From Rubellimicrobium sp. CFH 75288 (GTDB taxonomy: Bacteria; Pseudomonadota; Alphaproteobacteria; Rhodobacterales; Rhodobacteraceae), in assembly GCF_009904055.1 (NCBI RefSeq), contig NZ_WYDP01000025.1, positions 1-38,826 on the forward strand: 38,826 nt of DNA, in the 5' to 3' direction. Below, one piece after another: positions 5,691-14,325 of this stretch; positions within the stretch are counted from its first letter, which is position 1; the number at the start of each line of letters is the position of its first letter. A program made the position numbers and the translations under genes. Under the pieces are notes generated by a model that worked only from the letters and a program-made list of their open reading frames with translations, had not been told where the DNA came from and did no database searches.

Positions 5691-8336
5691 TCAGGCCGGA
5701 TCGGAACAGAGGTCCGCATAGTGCGACGCGAAGGCGTCGAAGGGTAGCGCGGGTTCCGTGGCGAAGAAGCGCCCCAGTTCGCAGACCCGCTCCGGCCAGT
5801 CTGCCATGACGGTTCTGACCGAACGGCCGAGGTCTTGCGGATCCGAGGCGTCCGCCACCTCGTGCGGATAGCCGAGGTCCGACAATTCGCCTGCCAGCGA
5901 GGATCCGGTCGAGACGATCAGATACTTGCGCGCATAGATCGCCTCCCAGAGCACGCCGGAGCCGGAGACGGCATAGCGGCCGGAATAGGGCAGAACCAGG
6001 CAATCCATCCGGGCCAGGGCGTCGGCATATTCCTCGTCGGTGAGGAGCCCTGTCAGCCAGTCCAGCCGATCCGTTGCCCGGGCCTGCAACCGGGCCAGCC
6101 GATCGGACGAGTCGTCCCCGAACTTCTGCAGCTCGGCCGGATCGATCTGGACGATCCATCCGGGGCCGTCCGGCTGACATTCCTCGATCGCCGCCAGCAG
6201 GGTCCGGAAACCTCGCTCCGGCCGCGTCGCTCCGAGGATGCCGAAATGCGGCTCCTGTCCGGCGACGCGATCGAGATCCGCGGCGATCGCCCTCATGCGT
6301 GCGGCGGCAAGATAGGGAAACTTGTAAACGGTCCAGCCGGGGGAGGTCTGCTGGAGCCACTGCGCAGCCGCGGTGGTCTCGGTGAACAGCAAGGTGCGGG
6401 CCGCCCAGGGCGTCGCGGCGCCGGCCATGCCCTCCGACAGCAGGCGTCCGTGGAGCGACGCGGCCGCCGGCTCGAGCAGGTGATCGACGTCGATGAGACC
6501 GATCACCAGCCGCCGGGGCTTGGGTCCCTGTCCTGCGGCCAGCCATCGGACCACCCCCAGGAGCATGAAGGTGCGCGCCGAATGGATGATGAGCGTCTCG
6601 GGCGCCTGCCGCTCGAAGATCACCTCGATCTGGCGCGCGAAGGATCTGGCGAGCCCGTCGAGTTCCCGCTCGCGCAGGGAGATGTCGCTATAGACGTAGG
6701 GCGAAAAGATCGTGGCCGGGCAGACCTTCAGGTTCCGGAGCGTGGCTCCCTTCTCGGCCCGGTCGATGACGATCTCTGGAAGCCGGCCGGTCCGGTCGCG
6801 CACGAAATCCGAAAAGAAGCGGTTGTAGGTGGCGTGATGACCGGCCCGGTCACCATGGCCGGGATCAAGGATCACGGTCCCCTCGCCGGGACGGATCTCG
6901 GCCCTCGCTGCCGGCACAAGCTCCGCGGCTGCGTCCCAGTCTCCGTAGAGAAGCAATCCGTTGCGCAGGACGTTGAGGGCGTGATCCGGTACGGGCTGCT
7001 GGCGATGGGCGCGGCGATAAAGGGCGTGCGCCTCCTCCGAGCGTCCGACCCGTGTCAGGCTCAGGGCCATGTAGGGCAGCAAAGCCGGCGGGCTGTCCGG
7101 CGGCGGCCATCCCGTGGCAAGGGTGCCGGCCTCGTCGCGATGGCCGCTCCGGCACAGGCAGTGGATCGCATTGATGCGCGCCCAGTCGTCGTTCGGCATG
7201 GCGGTCGCGATCATCGCCCAGGCGGCCCCTGCCAGTCCGAGCCTGCCGCCGTTCTGCCATCGCATGGCATGCTGCCGCAGGTCGTATCGGCGGCCCTCCA
7301 GAAGCTCGGCGACCAGAGGCTCCAGCCGCCGGAAGGCATCCACCGTCTCCACATGCTCGAGCGCATGATCCACGAGATGCGGAAGCAGGCCATCCATGTC
7401 CTTGGCGAGCGCGCCGGAGCCATTGACGAGCAGGATTGCCGTCTCCGCGGGAGCGGCCCTGATCTCGGCGAGGAGGCGCAGCCGCTCGGATTGCGCCTTG
7501 GGCACGGCGGCGTCCGCAAGGGCGCGCAGCAGGGCGGCACCCTCCGCTCCATCCAGATAACCGAGCCAGCGCCAGAGCGCCGGCAAGGACAGCCTGCCCG
7601 AATCGATGGCCCGGATCAGGATCGCCGCGGCCGCGCCTCGTTCGGCCTCCGGCAGGTCCGAGTAGGTGAGCAGCAGATGCAGCGGGTGCTGGCCCAGGGC
7701 AGGGTCCCGAGCCACGGCCTCGCGGCAGAGATCCCTGCACCGGACGAGGAGGTCCCGATCGCCCGTGGCTGCGGCGATCCGGGCCCCCAGCAGCGCCTGA
7801 TGGAACCCGATCCGGCCCGAGGCCGTGATCGTCTCGAAGACCGTCCGCGCCTGGGGCGGGAAGCCTGCGAGCTCGAGCATGTCGGCAAGCCGCACGAGGT
7901 CCGGGCGCGATGCGCCGCTGGCCTGGTCGATCTTGTGCCGCACCAGTGCCTCCACCTGTTCCGGCGGGGCAAACCGCAGGATGGCGAGCCGGCTTTCGAG
8001 ATCGGCCGCCTTGGCATCGATCAGGGTTTCGAGAAAGCGCGCGCTCTCGGGGCCCGGATCGCGCAGGGCCCTGCGGATCACGCCGCCCAGGGCTTGATGC
8101 GCCTCGCTCCAGACCGCTGCCGTGAGCGATCCGTCCGCCAGGATGTCCGCCAGGCGCTGCGGCTCCGGGAGGTCCGTCAGGCAGGCCGCCACGCGGCGGA
8201 TGAACCGGATCTCCTCCGGCTGGGCGCGGTGCAGCGCAGTCCAGAGGACGAGGGCGGCCTCGCTCTGGCCGGACTCGCCCAGATGGACGGCGGCTTGCCG
8301 GATCTCTTCGCGTCGATCGACAGGCAGAGTGTCCAT
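5691..8336 (-). CDS. Large helical-repeat (TPR-like) protein with C-terminal glycosyltransferase-like domain
   Basis: An 881-residue protein. The start was set at the ATG at 8336 because GGAG lies 7 bases upstream; an in-frame start at 8369 has no such site. Residues 1 to about 480 are helical repeats with TPR character (for example GRSEEAHALYRRAHRQQPVP near 450). The C-terminal part begins with a P-loop-like ILDPGHGDRAGHHATYN stretch around 487. It ends in a GT4/GT-B-like donor-site pattern, LPYSGRYAVSGSGVLWEAIY (about 783-802), with a conserved-looking Glu in WEAI. I infer a retaining GT-B-type transferase acting on a surface polysaccharide or glycoconjugate; the sugar is unknown. It lies 75 bp downstream of the sulfotransferase gene on the same strand, which suggests production of a sulfated glycan. 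Confidence 0.6.
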   Translation of the reverse strand: MDTLPVDRREEIRQAAVHLGESGQSEAALVLWTALHRAQPEEIRFIRRVAACLTDLPEPQRLADILADGSLTAAVWSEAHQALGGVIRRALRDPGPESARFLETLIDAKAADLESRLAILRFAPPEQVEALVRHKIDQASGASRPDLVRLADMLELAGFPPQARTVFETITASGRIGFHQALLGARIAAATGDRDLLVRCRDLCREAVARDPALGQHPLHLLLTYSDLPEAERGAAAAILIRAIDSGRLSLPALWRWLGYLDGAEGAALLRALADAAVPKAQSERLRLLAEIRAAPAETAILLVNGSGALAKDMDGLLPHLVDHALEHVETVDAFRRLEPLVAELLEGRRYDLRQHAMRWQNGGRLGLAGAAWAMIATAMPNDDWARINAIHCLCRSGHRDEAGTLATGWPPPDSPPALLPYMALSLTRVGRSEEAHALYRRAHRQQPVPDHALNVLRNGLLLYGDWDAAAELVPAARAEIRPGEGTVILDPGHGDRAGHHATYNRFFSDFVRDRTGRLPEIVIDRAEKGATLRNLKVCPATIFSPYVYSDISLRERELDGLARSFARQIEVIFERQAPETLIIHSARTFMLLGVVRWLAAGQGPKPRRLVIGLIDVDHLLEPAAASLHGRLLSEGMAGAATPWAARTLLFTETTAAAQWLQQTSPGWTVYKFPYLAAARMRAIAADLDRVAGQEPHFGILGATRPERGFRTLLAAIEECQPDGPGWIVQIDPAELQKFGDDSSDRLARLQARATDRLDWLTGLLTDEEYADALARMDCLVLPYSGRYAVSGSGVLWEAIYARKYLIVSTGSSLAGELSDLGYPHEVADASDPQDLGRSVRTVMADWPERVCELGRFFATEPALPFDAFASHYADLCSDPA

Positions 8337-8411
8337 GTGGTTCTCCGATCTCACAGCCCTGCGCCGCAAGACCCGATCGCCCGGAAGAGGCGGTCTGCCG
8401 GAGGGGTTCGC

Positions 8412-9209
8412 TCAGGCCCCGACGGCGAGCGACAGGCGATCCAGATGCGCGTTGCGCAGGGCGACCAGGTGGGTGTGGAGCATCCGGTGCCCGAGGCGCG
8501 CCATGCGCTCGGCCGCATGACGCTCGTAGGCGGCGATCTGCGGGGCCAGCGCGCCGTTCAGGAACGCGATCTCCTCGGCGCTGAAGTCCGACAGGAAGCG
8601 GTCGGAGATCCCCTTGTAGAACTCGGGCACGGAGGACCGCCTTTCCTGCATCTGCGCCGCGATCAGGCGACCGAGCGCGCCGTAGCCGAGGTGCCGGCAC
8701 AGCAGACGGACGGCCGCATCCTGATGGTTGGCCGTGATGTAGTAGGGGATCGCAAGCACCTGCGGACAGTCGAGCCACGTCTGCAGGCTTCTGTACTGGT
8801 GCGCGATCGGACCCGTCAGGTCCTCCACCCGGGTCTTGGAGGCAAACCAGCGGGTACTGCCCTTGGCCCGGTCGGATGCCCCCGCATCCAGCATCGACCG
8901 GCACGCATCGCGCGGATCCCGGAACGAGGTGAAGGCTTTGACCAGACCCTGCTCCAGGAGGGGGCGCACATCGTCCGGCAGGGGACCATGGGTCTTGATG
9001 ATCAGCGTTTCCGGGCCAGCCGCCTCGAGAATGGTCTGAACCCGCTCCAGCGGGATGTGATCGTAGAAGACCGAGGCATTCTGCCCGAGCAGGCGACGCA
9101 GGACGGCGTAGAGTTCGGTGCCATCCACCCGGTCGCGCAGGGCCACGGCTGCCTGGAACAGGAATGTGCTGCCGGATTTCGGCTGGCCATGGGCGATGAT
9201 GAGCGGCAT
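8412..9209 (-). CDS. Sulfotransferase family protein
   Basis: A 265-residue cytosolic enzyme of the PAPS-dependent sulfotransferase fold. The 5'-phosphosulfate loop is GQPKSGSTFL (residues 8-17, Lys11 and the Ser/Thr pair). The 3'-phosphate-binding element is FTSFRDPRDACRSML (about 93-107, with RDPRD). The rest is divergent. It should transfer sulfate from PAPS to a hydroxyl of a carbohydrate or other acceptor. The gene is flanked on the same strand by a 63-residue unknown protein and by the repeat/glycosyltransferase protein, so the likely acceptor is a surface sugar; this is inference from context. The ribosome binding site is weak. Confidence 0.8.
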   Translation of the reverse strand: MPLIIAHGQPKSGSTFLFQAAVALRDRVDGTELYAVLRRLLGQNASVFYDHIPLERVQTILEAAGPETLIIKTHGPLPDDVRPLLEQGLVKAFTSFRDPRDACRSMLDAGASDRAKGSTRWFASKTRVEDLTGPIAHQYRSLQTWLDCPQVLAIPYYITANHQDAAVRLLCRHLGYGALGRLIAAQMQERRSSVPEFYKGISDRFLSDFSAEEIAFLNGALAPQIAAYERHAAERMARLGHRMLHTHLVALRNAHLDRLSLAVGA

Positions 9210-9276
9210 GCACCGTCCCCGATTGCAGGGAGGGCGGGCGGCGCAGCGCGGCTTGCGTCGCCCTCAGGACGGGGGT

Positions 9277-9468
9277 TCAGGAGGCTGCGGCGATCTTCTC
9301 GTCCCGGTTCGTGCTGGCGGCGGCCCGGTGGACCATGCCGAACGCCCTGGACAGCAGGCGCTGGACGTCCATGGCCGTCGCGGTTTCGGTCCAGGTGCCG
9401 TCGGGGTTGCGCTTTCCCTCGACCACGGCCAGTTCCTTGAAGATCGCGTAGATCAGATCGTCGCTCAT
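9277..9468 (-). CDS. Small unknown protein, 63 aa, in the sulfotransferase cluster
   Basis: The start at 9468 is preceded by GAGGGA at a good distance; a longer in-frame start at 9540 adds a polar leader and is less likely. The 63-residue product (MSDDLIYAIFKELAVVEGKR at the start) is mixed charged and helical, without a membrane segment or cysteines. I recognise no domain. It lies 67 bp upstream of the sulfotransferase gene and is probably the first gene of that transcript. Its role is unknown. Confidence 0.6.
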   Translation of the reverse strand: MSDDLIYAIFKELAVVEGKRNPDGTWTETATAMDVQRLLSRAFGMVHRAAASTNRDEKIAAAS

Positions 9469-9604
9469 GTCTGTTCCCTCGGAGCGCTGGGCGGGGGACC
9501 GATCGCTCCGGTCCGTGGCCGGATCCTGTCCCTGCGACAACGATGACAGCAGCGCGGCGGGAAGTCCATCGGTTCTGTTTCCCTAGCGGAAGGCTGCCCA
9601 TCCG

Positions 9605-11023
9605 TCAGGTGCCGAACGGCGAAAGGCTGCGCGTGAACTCCGAAAGCTCGAGGGGCCGGGCCAGAGGCGGAGCGGCGCGGCTCGCGCAATGGGGCCGTTC
9701 GCAGAGACGGCAGTTCGGACCGATGGGAACGGCCGGCGCCTCCCGCCAGCCGCGCGCATGAACGAGATGGCTGGCATACTTGATCTCGCAGCCCAGTCCC
9801 ACGGCGAAGACGGGCTCGGGCTCGCCCCATGGCAGCGTGACGCGCCGCACCGCCCGCGCGATGGAGAACCAGCGCGCCCCGCCCGGCATCTCGATCACCT
9901 GCGTGAGGGTGCGACCCGGATGGGCCAGCGCCTCGTGGAGGTTCCAGCGCGGACAGGTCCCCCCCATCCGGGCAAAGGGAAAGGCTCCGGCGGAGAACCG
10001 TTTGGACACGTTCCCGGCGGCATCGACCCGGATCATGAAGAACGGCACTCCGCGAGCGCTCGGACGCGACAGGGTGGTCAGGCGATGGGCCACCTGCTCC
10101 CAGCTGGCCCCGAAACGCGCCGCAAGCAGATCCACATCATATCCCGTCTGCTGCGCCGCATCGAGAAAGCTGTCGTAAGGCATCAGGATCGCTGCGGCGA
10201 GGTAGTTGAGCAGGGCGATCCGTCCGAGCCGCCTGGCCTGCGGCTCCTCCAGGGTCTCGAGCAGGGGGTCGATGCCCTCTCCGGCCTCGATCAGCCCCAG
10301 CTGGAACGCCGCCTGAAAGGCCCTTCCCGATGGCTCCACCAGTTCCGAGACAGCCAGCCGCCGGCGGTGCCGGTCATAGTGGCGCAGCGCCGCTCCCATC
10401 TCCGCATGCGTCAGCACGGCGAACCGGATGCGGTGGCGCTCTTCCAGACGGCGGACCATGGCAGCCAGCCGGTCTCCTGAGCCGAGCCCCGCGACGATGG
10501 TTTCGGCGGCGTCCTCGAGGGGCGGAAAATGGTTGGACCGCTCCTGAAGAAAGGAGCGCACCCGGTCCACCGGGTCCGGCAGACCGGGCAGCAGCGGCTC
10601 GCCGCGCTCGGAGGGAGCCGCACGCTCGGCCAGCCCGTCCTGCAATTCGGCCAGCGCAACATAGGCTGCATGGAGGCGGCGAAGCGCCTGCAGAAGGCCC
10701 GGAGCGCCATCGAGAGCCGCCCGCAATTCGGCCCGCGGCACCGGCACGTCCCGCAGGACGGGATCGGCCAGGACTTCCTCGATCTCGCCTTGTGCCCGCG
10801 CATCTTCCGCCCCCGAGAAGTCGCGTGCATCGACGGCATAGGTCTCGTTGAGCCGGATCAGCAGCTGGGCGGTCAGCGGACGCTGATTGCGCTCCACCAG
10901 GTTCAGGTAGCTGACCGAGATGCCCAGTTCGGCGGCCATGGCGCTCTGGCTGAGCCCCAGAGTCGTGCGGAGGCGCCTGAGTTGCGCGCCGGCCATCACC
11001 TTGCGACGGGCGTCGGAGGCCAT
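9605..11023 (-). CDS. ScfR/RamB-type XRE-family regulator (HTH + degenerate IrrE-like + DUF2083)
   Basis: A 472-residue regulator. The start was placed at the ATG at 11023 with AAGGA upstream; the longer open frame to 11083 begins with non-family sequence. An XRE helix-turn-helix occupies about 12-70 ([20 protein letters not shown] then [13 protein letters not shown]). A middle IrrE/ImmA-like domain (about 160-300) lacks the peptidase HExx[19 protein letters not shown] sits where it would be. The C-terminal DUF2083-type domain has the cysteine cluster [10 protein letters not shown]. Relatives such as corynebacterial RamB sense short-chain acyl-CoA or acetate status and control acetate and glyoxylate-cycle genes. 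Divergence from aceA, with dyad elements between, makes aceA the likely target. Whether it activates or represses cannot be told. Confidence 0.85.
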   Translation of the reverse strand: MASDARRKVMAGAQLRRLRTTLGLSQSAMAAELGISVSYLNLVERNQRPLTAQLLIRLNETYAVDARDFSGAEDARAQGEIEEVLADPVLRDVPVPRAELRAALDGAPGLLQALRRLHAAYVALAELQDGLAERAAPSERGEPLLPGLPDPVDRVRSFLQERSNHFPPLEDAAETIVAGLGSGDRLAAMVRRLEERHRIRFAVLTHAEMGAALRHYDRHRRRLAVSELVEPSGRAFQAAFQLGLIEAGEGIDPLLETLEEPQARRLGRIALLNYLAAAILMPYDSFLDAAQQTGYDVDLLAARFGASWEQVAHRLTTLSRPSARGVPFFMIRVDAAGNVSKRFSAGAFPFARMGGTCPRWNLHEALAHPGRTLTQVIEMPGGARWFSIARAVRRVTLPWGEPEPVFAVGLGCEIKYASHLVHARGWREAPAVPIGPNCRLCERPHCASRAAPPLARPLELSEFTRSLSPFGT

Positions 11024-11047
11024 GGTCGCATCCTTCACAAAGTCATA

Positions 11048-11059
11048 CCTGTTTACAGG
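11048..11059. promoter_or_regulatory. Inverted repeat CCTGT-TT-ACAGG in the regulator/aceA gap
   Basis: Perfect 5-bp arms with a 2-bp spacer, 25 bp upstream of the regulator start, inside the 147-bp divergent region. It is a candidate operator for autoregulation. Confidence 0.4.
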
Positions 11060-11068
11060 ATACAGACT

Positions 11069-11086
11069 GTCGAAGTTTTGCAAGAC
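11069..11086. promoter_or_regulatory. TTTTGCAA-centred dyad in the regulator/aceA gap
   Basis: An 18-base element, GTC at one end and GAC at the other, with TTGCAA in the core and AAGTTTTGCAAG overall. It is an A/T-rich island in otherwise GC-rich DNA. The core resembles the TTTGCAAA-type site I recall for corynebacterial RamB, so it is a candidate binding site for the adjacent regulator. Confidence 0.4.
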
Positions 11087-11170
11087 TGCCTTCGGGCCGA
11101 TCTGTCCGACTGGTCGGGATGCGGCGATGCAGCATCATGGTCCCCAGCACGCAGCTGGCGGAGACACACC

Positions 11171-12457
11171 ATGTCCGATCTCGGGTTCGACGACCTTGTT
11201 CCTCACGCGCCGCGCGGCCGGTTCGACGGCATCCGGCGCCCCTATTCCCCTGACGACGTGGCGCGCCTGCGCGGATCGCTCACGGTGAGCCACACGCTGG
11301 CGGAGCGGGGCGCCAACCGCCTCTGGCAACTCCTGCACGACGAGCCCTTCGTCCCTGCGCTGGGCGCCATGACCGGCAACCAGGCCATGCAGCAGGTGCG
11401 CGCGGGGCTGAAGGCCATCTATCTCTCCGGCTGGCAGGTCGCGGCCGATTCCAACACGGCCGGCGCGATGTATCCGGACCAGTCCCTTTATCCGGCCAAT
11501 TCGGGTCCCGAACTGTGCCGGCGCATCAACCGCACCCTGCGCCGCGCCGACGAGATCGAGGCGTCCGAAGGTCGGGTCAGCCGCGACTGGTATGTGCCGA
11601 TCGTGGCCGACGCGGAGGCGGGTTTCGGTGGACCCCTCAATGCCTTCGAGATCATGAAGGCCTTCATCGAGGCCGGCGCGGCTGGCGTCCATTTCGAGGA
11701 CCAGCTCGCGTCCGAGAAGAAGTGCGGGCATCTGGGCGGCAAGGTCCTGATCCCCACGGCGGCGCACGAGCGCAACCTTGTGGCCGCCCGGCTTGCGGCG
11801 GATGTGATGGGGGTGCCCACGCTCACGATCGCGCGGACGGACGCGGAATCGGCTCAGCTCATCACCTCGGACATCGACGAGCGCGATCATCCCTTCATCG
11901 ACCGCGCGTCGCGCACGCCCGAAGGGTTCTACCGGCTCAGGCCCGGCACCGGCCTCGAGCACTGCATTGCGCGGGGCCTGGCCTACGCCGAGATCGCGGA
12001 CCTGCTGTGGTGGGAAACCTCGCACCCCGACCTCGAGGATGCGCGCCGCTTCGCGGAGGCCATCCACAAGCACTATCCGGGCAAGCTTCTGGCCTACAAC
12101 TGCTCCCCGTCGTTCAACTGGCGCGCCAAGCTCGACGCCGGCACGATCGCACGCTTCCAGCGCGAGCTGGGCGCGATGGGCTACCGGTTCCAGTTCGTCA
12201 CCCTGGCGGGGTTCCACGCGCTGAACCTGTCGATGTTTGAACTGGCGGACGGCTACCGCGACCGCGGCATGGCTGCCTATTCCGAGATGCAGGAGCGCGA
12301 GTTCGCCGCTGTCGAGCGCGGCTTCACTGCCGTGCGCCACCAGCGCGAGGTGGGGACAGGCTATTTCGACCTGGTCGCCACCACGATCACGCAGGGCCGT
12401 TCGTCCACCACCGCCATGGCCGGCTCGACCGAGACGGCCCAGTTCCAGCACGCCTGA
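11171..12457 (+). CDS. aceA: Isocitrate lyase
   Basis: A 428-residue enzyme that splits isocitrate to glyoxylate and succinate, the first step of the glyoxylate bypass. It allows growth on acetate and other C2 precursors. The catalytic signature KKCGH is at residues 183-187 (nucleophile Cys185). The metal and substrate site residues [10 protein letters not shown] (145-154) and HFEDQ (174-178), and the NCSPSFNW stretch near 315, are intact. The start is the ATG at 11171; an in-frame opening upstream runs through the divergent regulator and was discarded. The gene is controlled from a 147-bp region shared with the RamB/ScfR-like regulator. It is followed 17 bp later by a 68-residue unknown ORF, then a hairpin. 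No malate synthase gene is present in the window. Confidence 0.97.
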   Translation: MSDLGFDDLVPHAPRGRFDGIRRPYSPDDVARLRGSLTVSHTLAERGANRLWQLLHDEPFVPALGAMTGNQAMQQVRAGLKAIYLSGWQVAADSNTAGAMYPDQSLYPANSGPELCRRINRTLRRADEIEASEGRVSRDWYVPIVADAEAGFGGPLNAFEIMKAFIEAGAAGVHFEDQLASEKKCGHLGGKVLIPTAAHERNLVAARLAADVMGVPTLTIARTDAESAQLITSDIDERDHPFIDRASRTPEGFYRLRPGTGLEHCIARGLAYAEIADLLWWETSHPDLEDARRFAEAIHKHYPGKLLAYNCSPSFNWRAKLDAGTIARFQRELGAMGYRFQFVTLAGFHALNLSMFELADGYRDRGMAAYSEMQEREFAAVERGFTAVRHQREVGTGYFDLVATTITQGRSSTTAMAGSTETAQFQHA

Positions 12458-12474
12458 CGCAAAGGAGACGGATC

Positions 12475-12681
12475 ATGTTCGACATGAACCCCGAAGCGGG
12501 CCTCACTGCCCACCAGGCCCGGCGACTCGATGCCGTGCGCGAGGCGGCGGCGCAGCTCAACGCGGCGATCCGCGACGCCGTGGATGCCGGCCTCGCGGTC
12601 GAACTGACCCGTGCAGCCCGTCACCATTCCGGTCAGGGCTGCTGGGGCGACCAGATGCGCGCCATGGTGGTGAAGTGCTGA
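12475..12681 (+). CDS. Small unknown protein, 68 aa, downstream of aceA
   Basis: The ATG at 12475 has a strong AAGGAG site 9 bases upstream and lies 17 bp after the aceA stop, so co-expression is likely. The product is helical and Ala/Arg-rich (LTAHQARRLDAVREAAAQLN at 10-29), with a short C-terminal tail containing CWGDQ and a terminal Cys. There is no membrane segment. I recognise no family. Linkage to aceA suggests an accessory role in acetate growth, but this is only context. A strong hairpin follows the gene. Confidence 0.65.
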   Translation: MFDMNPEAGLTAHQARRLDAVREAAAQLNAAIRDAVDAGLAVELTRAARHHSGQGCWGDQMRAMVVKC

Positions 12682-12688
12682 CACGCAC

Positions 12689-12711
12689 GGCCCCGCATCT
12701 CCTGCGGGGCC
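12689..12711. terminator. Bidirectional hairpin terminator between aceA operon and bfr
   Basis: A perfect 9-bp inverted repeat (GGCCCCGCA / TGCGGGGCC) with loop TCTCC, in the 43-bp gap between two convergent genes. It lacks a clear T-run, but position and strength support a shared terminator. Confidence 0.65.
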
Positions 12712-12724
12712 CGTCGGCCGGTCC

Positions 12725-13222
12725 TTACTTGTGGGGCGCGTCGGCCTTGTCCATCGGCTCGGCGTTGAGAAGCTCCCACCGCTCGCGGCCGATCCGGTCG
12801 AACAGGTCGAGCTGGGTCTCGAGGAAGTCCACATGGCCTTCCTCGTCCTCCAGAAGGTCCCGGAACAGGTCCTTGGAGACATAGTCGCCGACCTTGTCGC
12901 AATGGGCATAGGCTTCGCGGTAGAGCGCCACGGCCTCCTTTTCGGCCGCCAGGTCGCATTCGAGCGTCTCCCGCGCCGTCTGGCCGATGCGGAGCGGATC
13001 GAGCTTCTGGAGATTGGGATGGCCTTCCAGGAAGATGATCCGCGCGATCAGCCGGTCGGCGTGATGCATCTCCTCGATGCTTTCCTCGCGGCTTTTCTTG
13101 GCCATCCGGCCGAGTCCCCAATCCTCCTGCAGACGATAGTGCAGCCAGTACTGGCTGACGGCCGTCAATTCGCTGCGGAGCGCGCGGTTGAGGTATTCGA
13201 TGACCTGGGGATCGCCCTTCAT
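12725..13222 (-). CDS. bfr: Bacterioferritin
   Basis: A 165-residue ferritin-fold protein that oxidises Fe(II) and stores iron in a 24-mer shell. The di-iron ferroxidase ligands are all present: E18, E51, H54, E94, E127 and H130. The haem-ligating Met52 is present (EMHH at 51-54), so this should be a haem-containing Bfr rather than a plain ferritin. The start overlaps the stop of bfd by 4 bp (ATGA), so the two are translationally coupled: Bfd reduces the core and releases iron stored by Bfr. The length is normal for the family. An in-frame alternative start further upstream lies inside bfd and was not used. Confidence 0.97.
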   Translation of the reverse strand: MKGDPQVIEYLNRALRSELTAVSQYWLHYRLQEDWGLGRMAKKSREESIEEMHHADRLIARIIFLEGHPNLQKLDPLRIGQTARETLECDLAAEKEAVALYREAYAHCDKVGDYVSKDLFRDLLEDEEGHVDFLETQLDLFDRIGRERWELLNAEPMDKADAPHK

Positions 13223-13461
13223 GAACCCGTGTCCTTCTGAGGCAGTCGCAGGCGCGGGGGACCTGCCGGCACCTCGAGATTAGCGTTCCCCTCCATGGTG
13301 GCAAGGAACAGCGGGAGGCAGCCTCCGCAATCGGGACGGCGACCCAGCGCGCGATAGACCTTGCCGGGCGTGATCAGGGTCTCTGGATCGGCAGCGCGCA
13401 TCCAGTCGATGGCGGCGTGGATCTCGGCATCCGAGATTCCGGTGCACTGACAGACAATCAT
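13219..13461 (-). CDS. bfd: Bacterioferritin-associated ferredoxin (BFD-like [2Fe-2S])
   Basis: An 80-residue protein with the BFD cysteine pattern: C4 and C6 (VCQC), then C45 and C48 (DCGGC). Together these bind one [2Fe-2S] cluster. Bfd docks on bacterioferritin and passes electrons that release stored iron. The tail after about residue 58 is longer and more polar than in the E. coli protein. It is the first gene of the bfd-bfr pair. A GGGGGAG site lies just before the ATG, and a weak sigma70-like promoter lies about 65-90 bp upstream. No clear iron-responsive box was recognised. Confidence 0.93.
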   Translation of the reverse strand: MIVCQCTGISDAEIHAAIDWMRAADPETLITPGKVYRALGRRPDCGGCLPLFLATMEGNANLEVPAGPPRLRLPQKDTGS

Positions 13462-13523
13462 CGCCGCTCCCCCATGGGCTGACCCTGCGCGTCTCCTGTG
13501 ACGACAGCGTGACGGGCAGACGA

Positions 13524-13553
13524 TAGGTGCACCGGCGAACGCCCGGCGTCAAT
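13524..13553 (-). promoter_or_regulatory. bfd: Candidate housekeeping promoter of bfd-bfr
   Basis: On the minus strand TTGACG (13553-13548) is followed after 18 bases by ACCTAT (13529-13524). The -35 is good and the -10 is weak. The position, about 65 bp from the start codon, is reasonable. Confidence 0.3.
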
Positions 13554-13639
13554 CCTGACCGGAGTGGTCGGAAAAGGGCAGGAGGGCGGCGCAGCGTCGC
13601 GGTGCGACGGTCCGTTCCGTCTGGACAGCGGCCCGAAGA

Positions 13640-13659
13640 CATGATCGGCCTTGATCATG
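13640..13659. repeat. Inverted repeat CATGATC-N6-GATCATG overlapping the DUF2585 start
   Basis: Perfect 7-bp arms separated by 6 bases. The right arm contains the ATG start codon (13657-13659) of the DUF2585 gene. In RNA it would hide the start codon in a stem; in DNA it could be an operator. Confidence 0.5.
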
Positions 13660-14247
13660 CTGGCGCGACCCTCCGCAGCCGATCTGCGTCCCTGGCTTCT
13701 CGCCGGCCTGACCGTTGCCGCGACGGCGGCCGGCCTGCTGGCGATGGGCCGCGCGCCGTTCGCCCCGTCCGGGCAGGCGCTCCTGTGGTATGGCGATCCC
13801 TGGGGCCCCGAGGCGTCGGGGCATGTCCTCGACTGGTATGCGCCCTCCCATCTGATCCACGGGCTCCTCTTCTATGCCGTCCTGTGGATGGCGCTGCCGC
13901 GGCTGGCGGTGGCGTGGCGCTTTCTTCTCGCGGTGCTGATCGAGGCGGCCTGGGAGATGGCCGAGAACTCGCCCCTCGTCATCGACCGCTATCGCAGCGT
14001 CACGGCCTCCAAGGATTACGGGGGCGACACCGTTCTGAACGCGACCGCCGACATCGCGGTCATGGCGGCCGGCTTCTGGCTGGCCCGGTTCCTGCCGGTC
14101 TGGCTGTCCGTGGCTCTGGTGATCGGCTTCGAGGCCCTCACGATCTGGCTCATCCGAGACGGGCTGGCGCTCAACGTGCTGATGCTGCTGTGGCCCGTGG
14201 AGGCGATCCGCGACTGGCAGATGGCCATCGCGCCGGCAGGGCCCTGA
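13657..14247 (+). CDS. UPF0314 / DUF2585 family membrane protein
   Basis: A 196-residue inner-membrane protein with about four or five hydrophobic helices (for example LLAGLTVAATAAGLLAMG near the N-terminus and MAAGFWLARFLPVWLSVALV near 140). The family signature is clear in the middle: WYAPSHLIHG, then IEAAWEMAENSPLVIDRYR and the SKDYGGDTVLNA stretch (about 98-131). The family is common in alphaproteobacteria, and its function is not established. The conserved His, Glu, Arg and Asp residues next to membrane helices suggest a small integral enzyme, but that is speculation. The ATG at 13657 was preferred over an in-frame TTG at 13651; neither has a strong ribosome binding site, and the region forms an inverted repeat. 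Confidence 0.88.
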   Translation: MLARPSAADLRPWLLAGLTVAATAAGLLAMGRAPFAPSGQALLWYGDPWGPEASGHVLDWYAPSHLIHGLLFYAVLWMALPRLAVAWRFLLAVLIEAAWEMAENSPLVIDRYRSVTASKDYGGDTVLNATADIAVMAAGFWLARFLPVWLSVALVIGFEALTIWLIRDGLALNVLMLLWPVEAIRDWQMAIAPAGP

Positions 14248-14325
14248 TCCTTGACCTTGCGTCCCGTCGCGGCCGAAATGGCCGCGACCGGACCCGCGGC
14301 TGACGGGCCGAACAGGGGGGAGGCG

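Noticed and set aside
5835-9440. A 1201-codon open frame on the + strand opposite the glycosyltransferase and sulfotransferase genes
   Set aside because: It is antisense to genes with clear motifs, and its translation is low-complexity Arg/Gly/Gln-rich without any domain. Long antisense frames are expected at this GC content.
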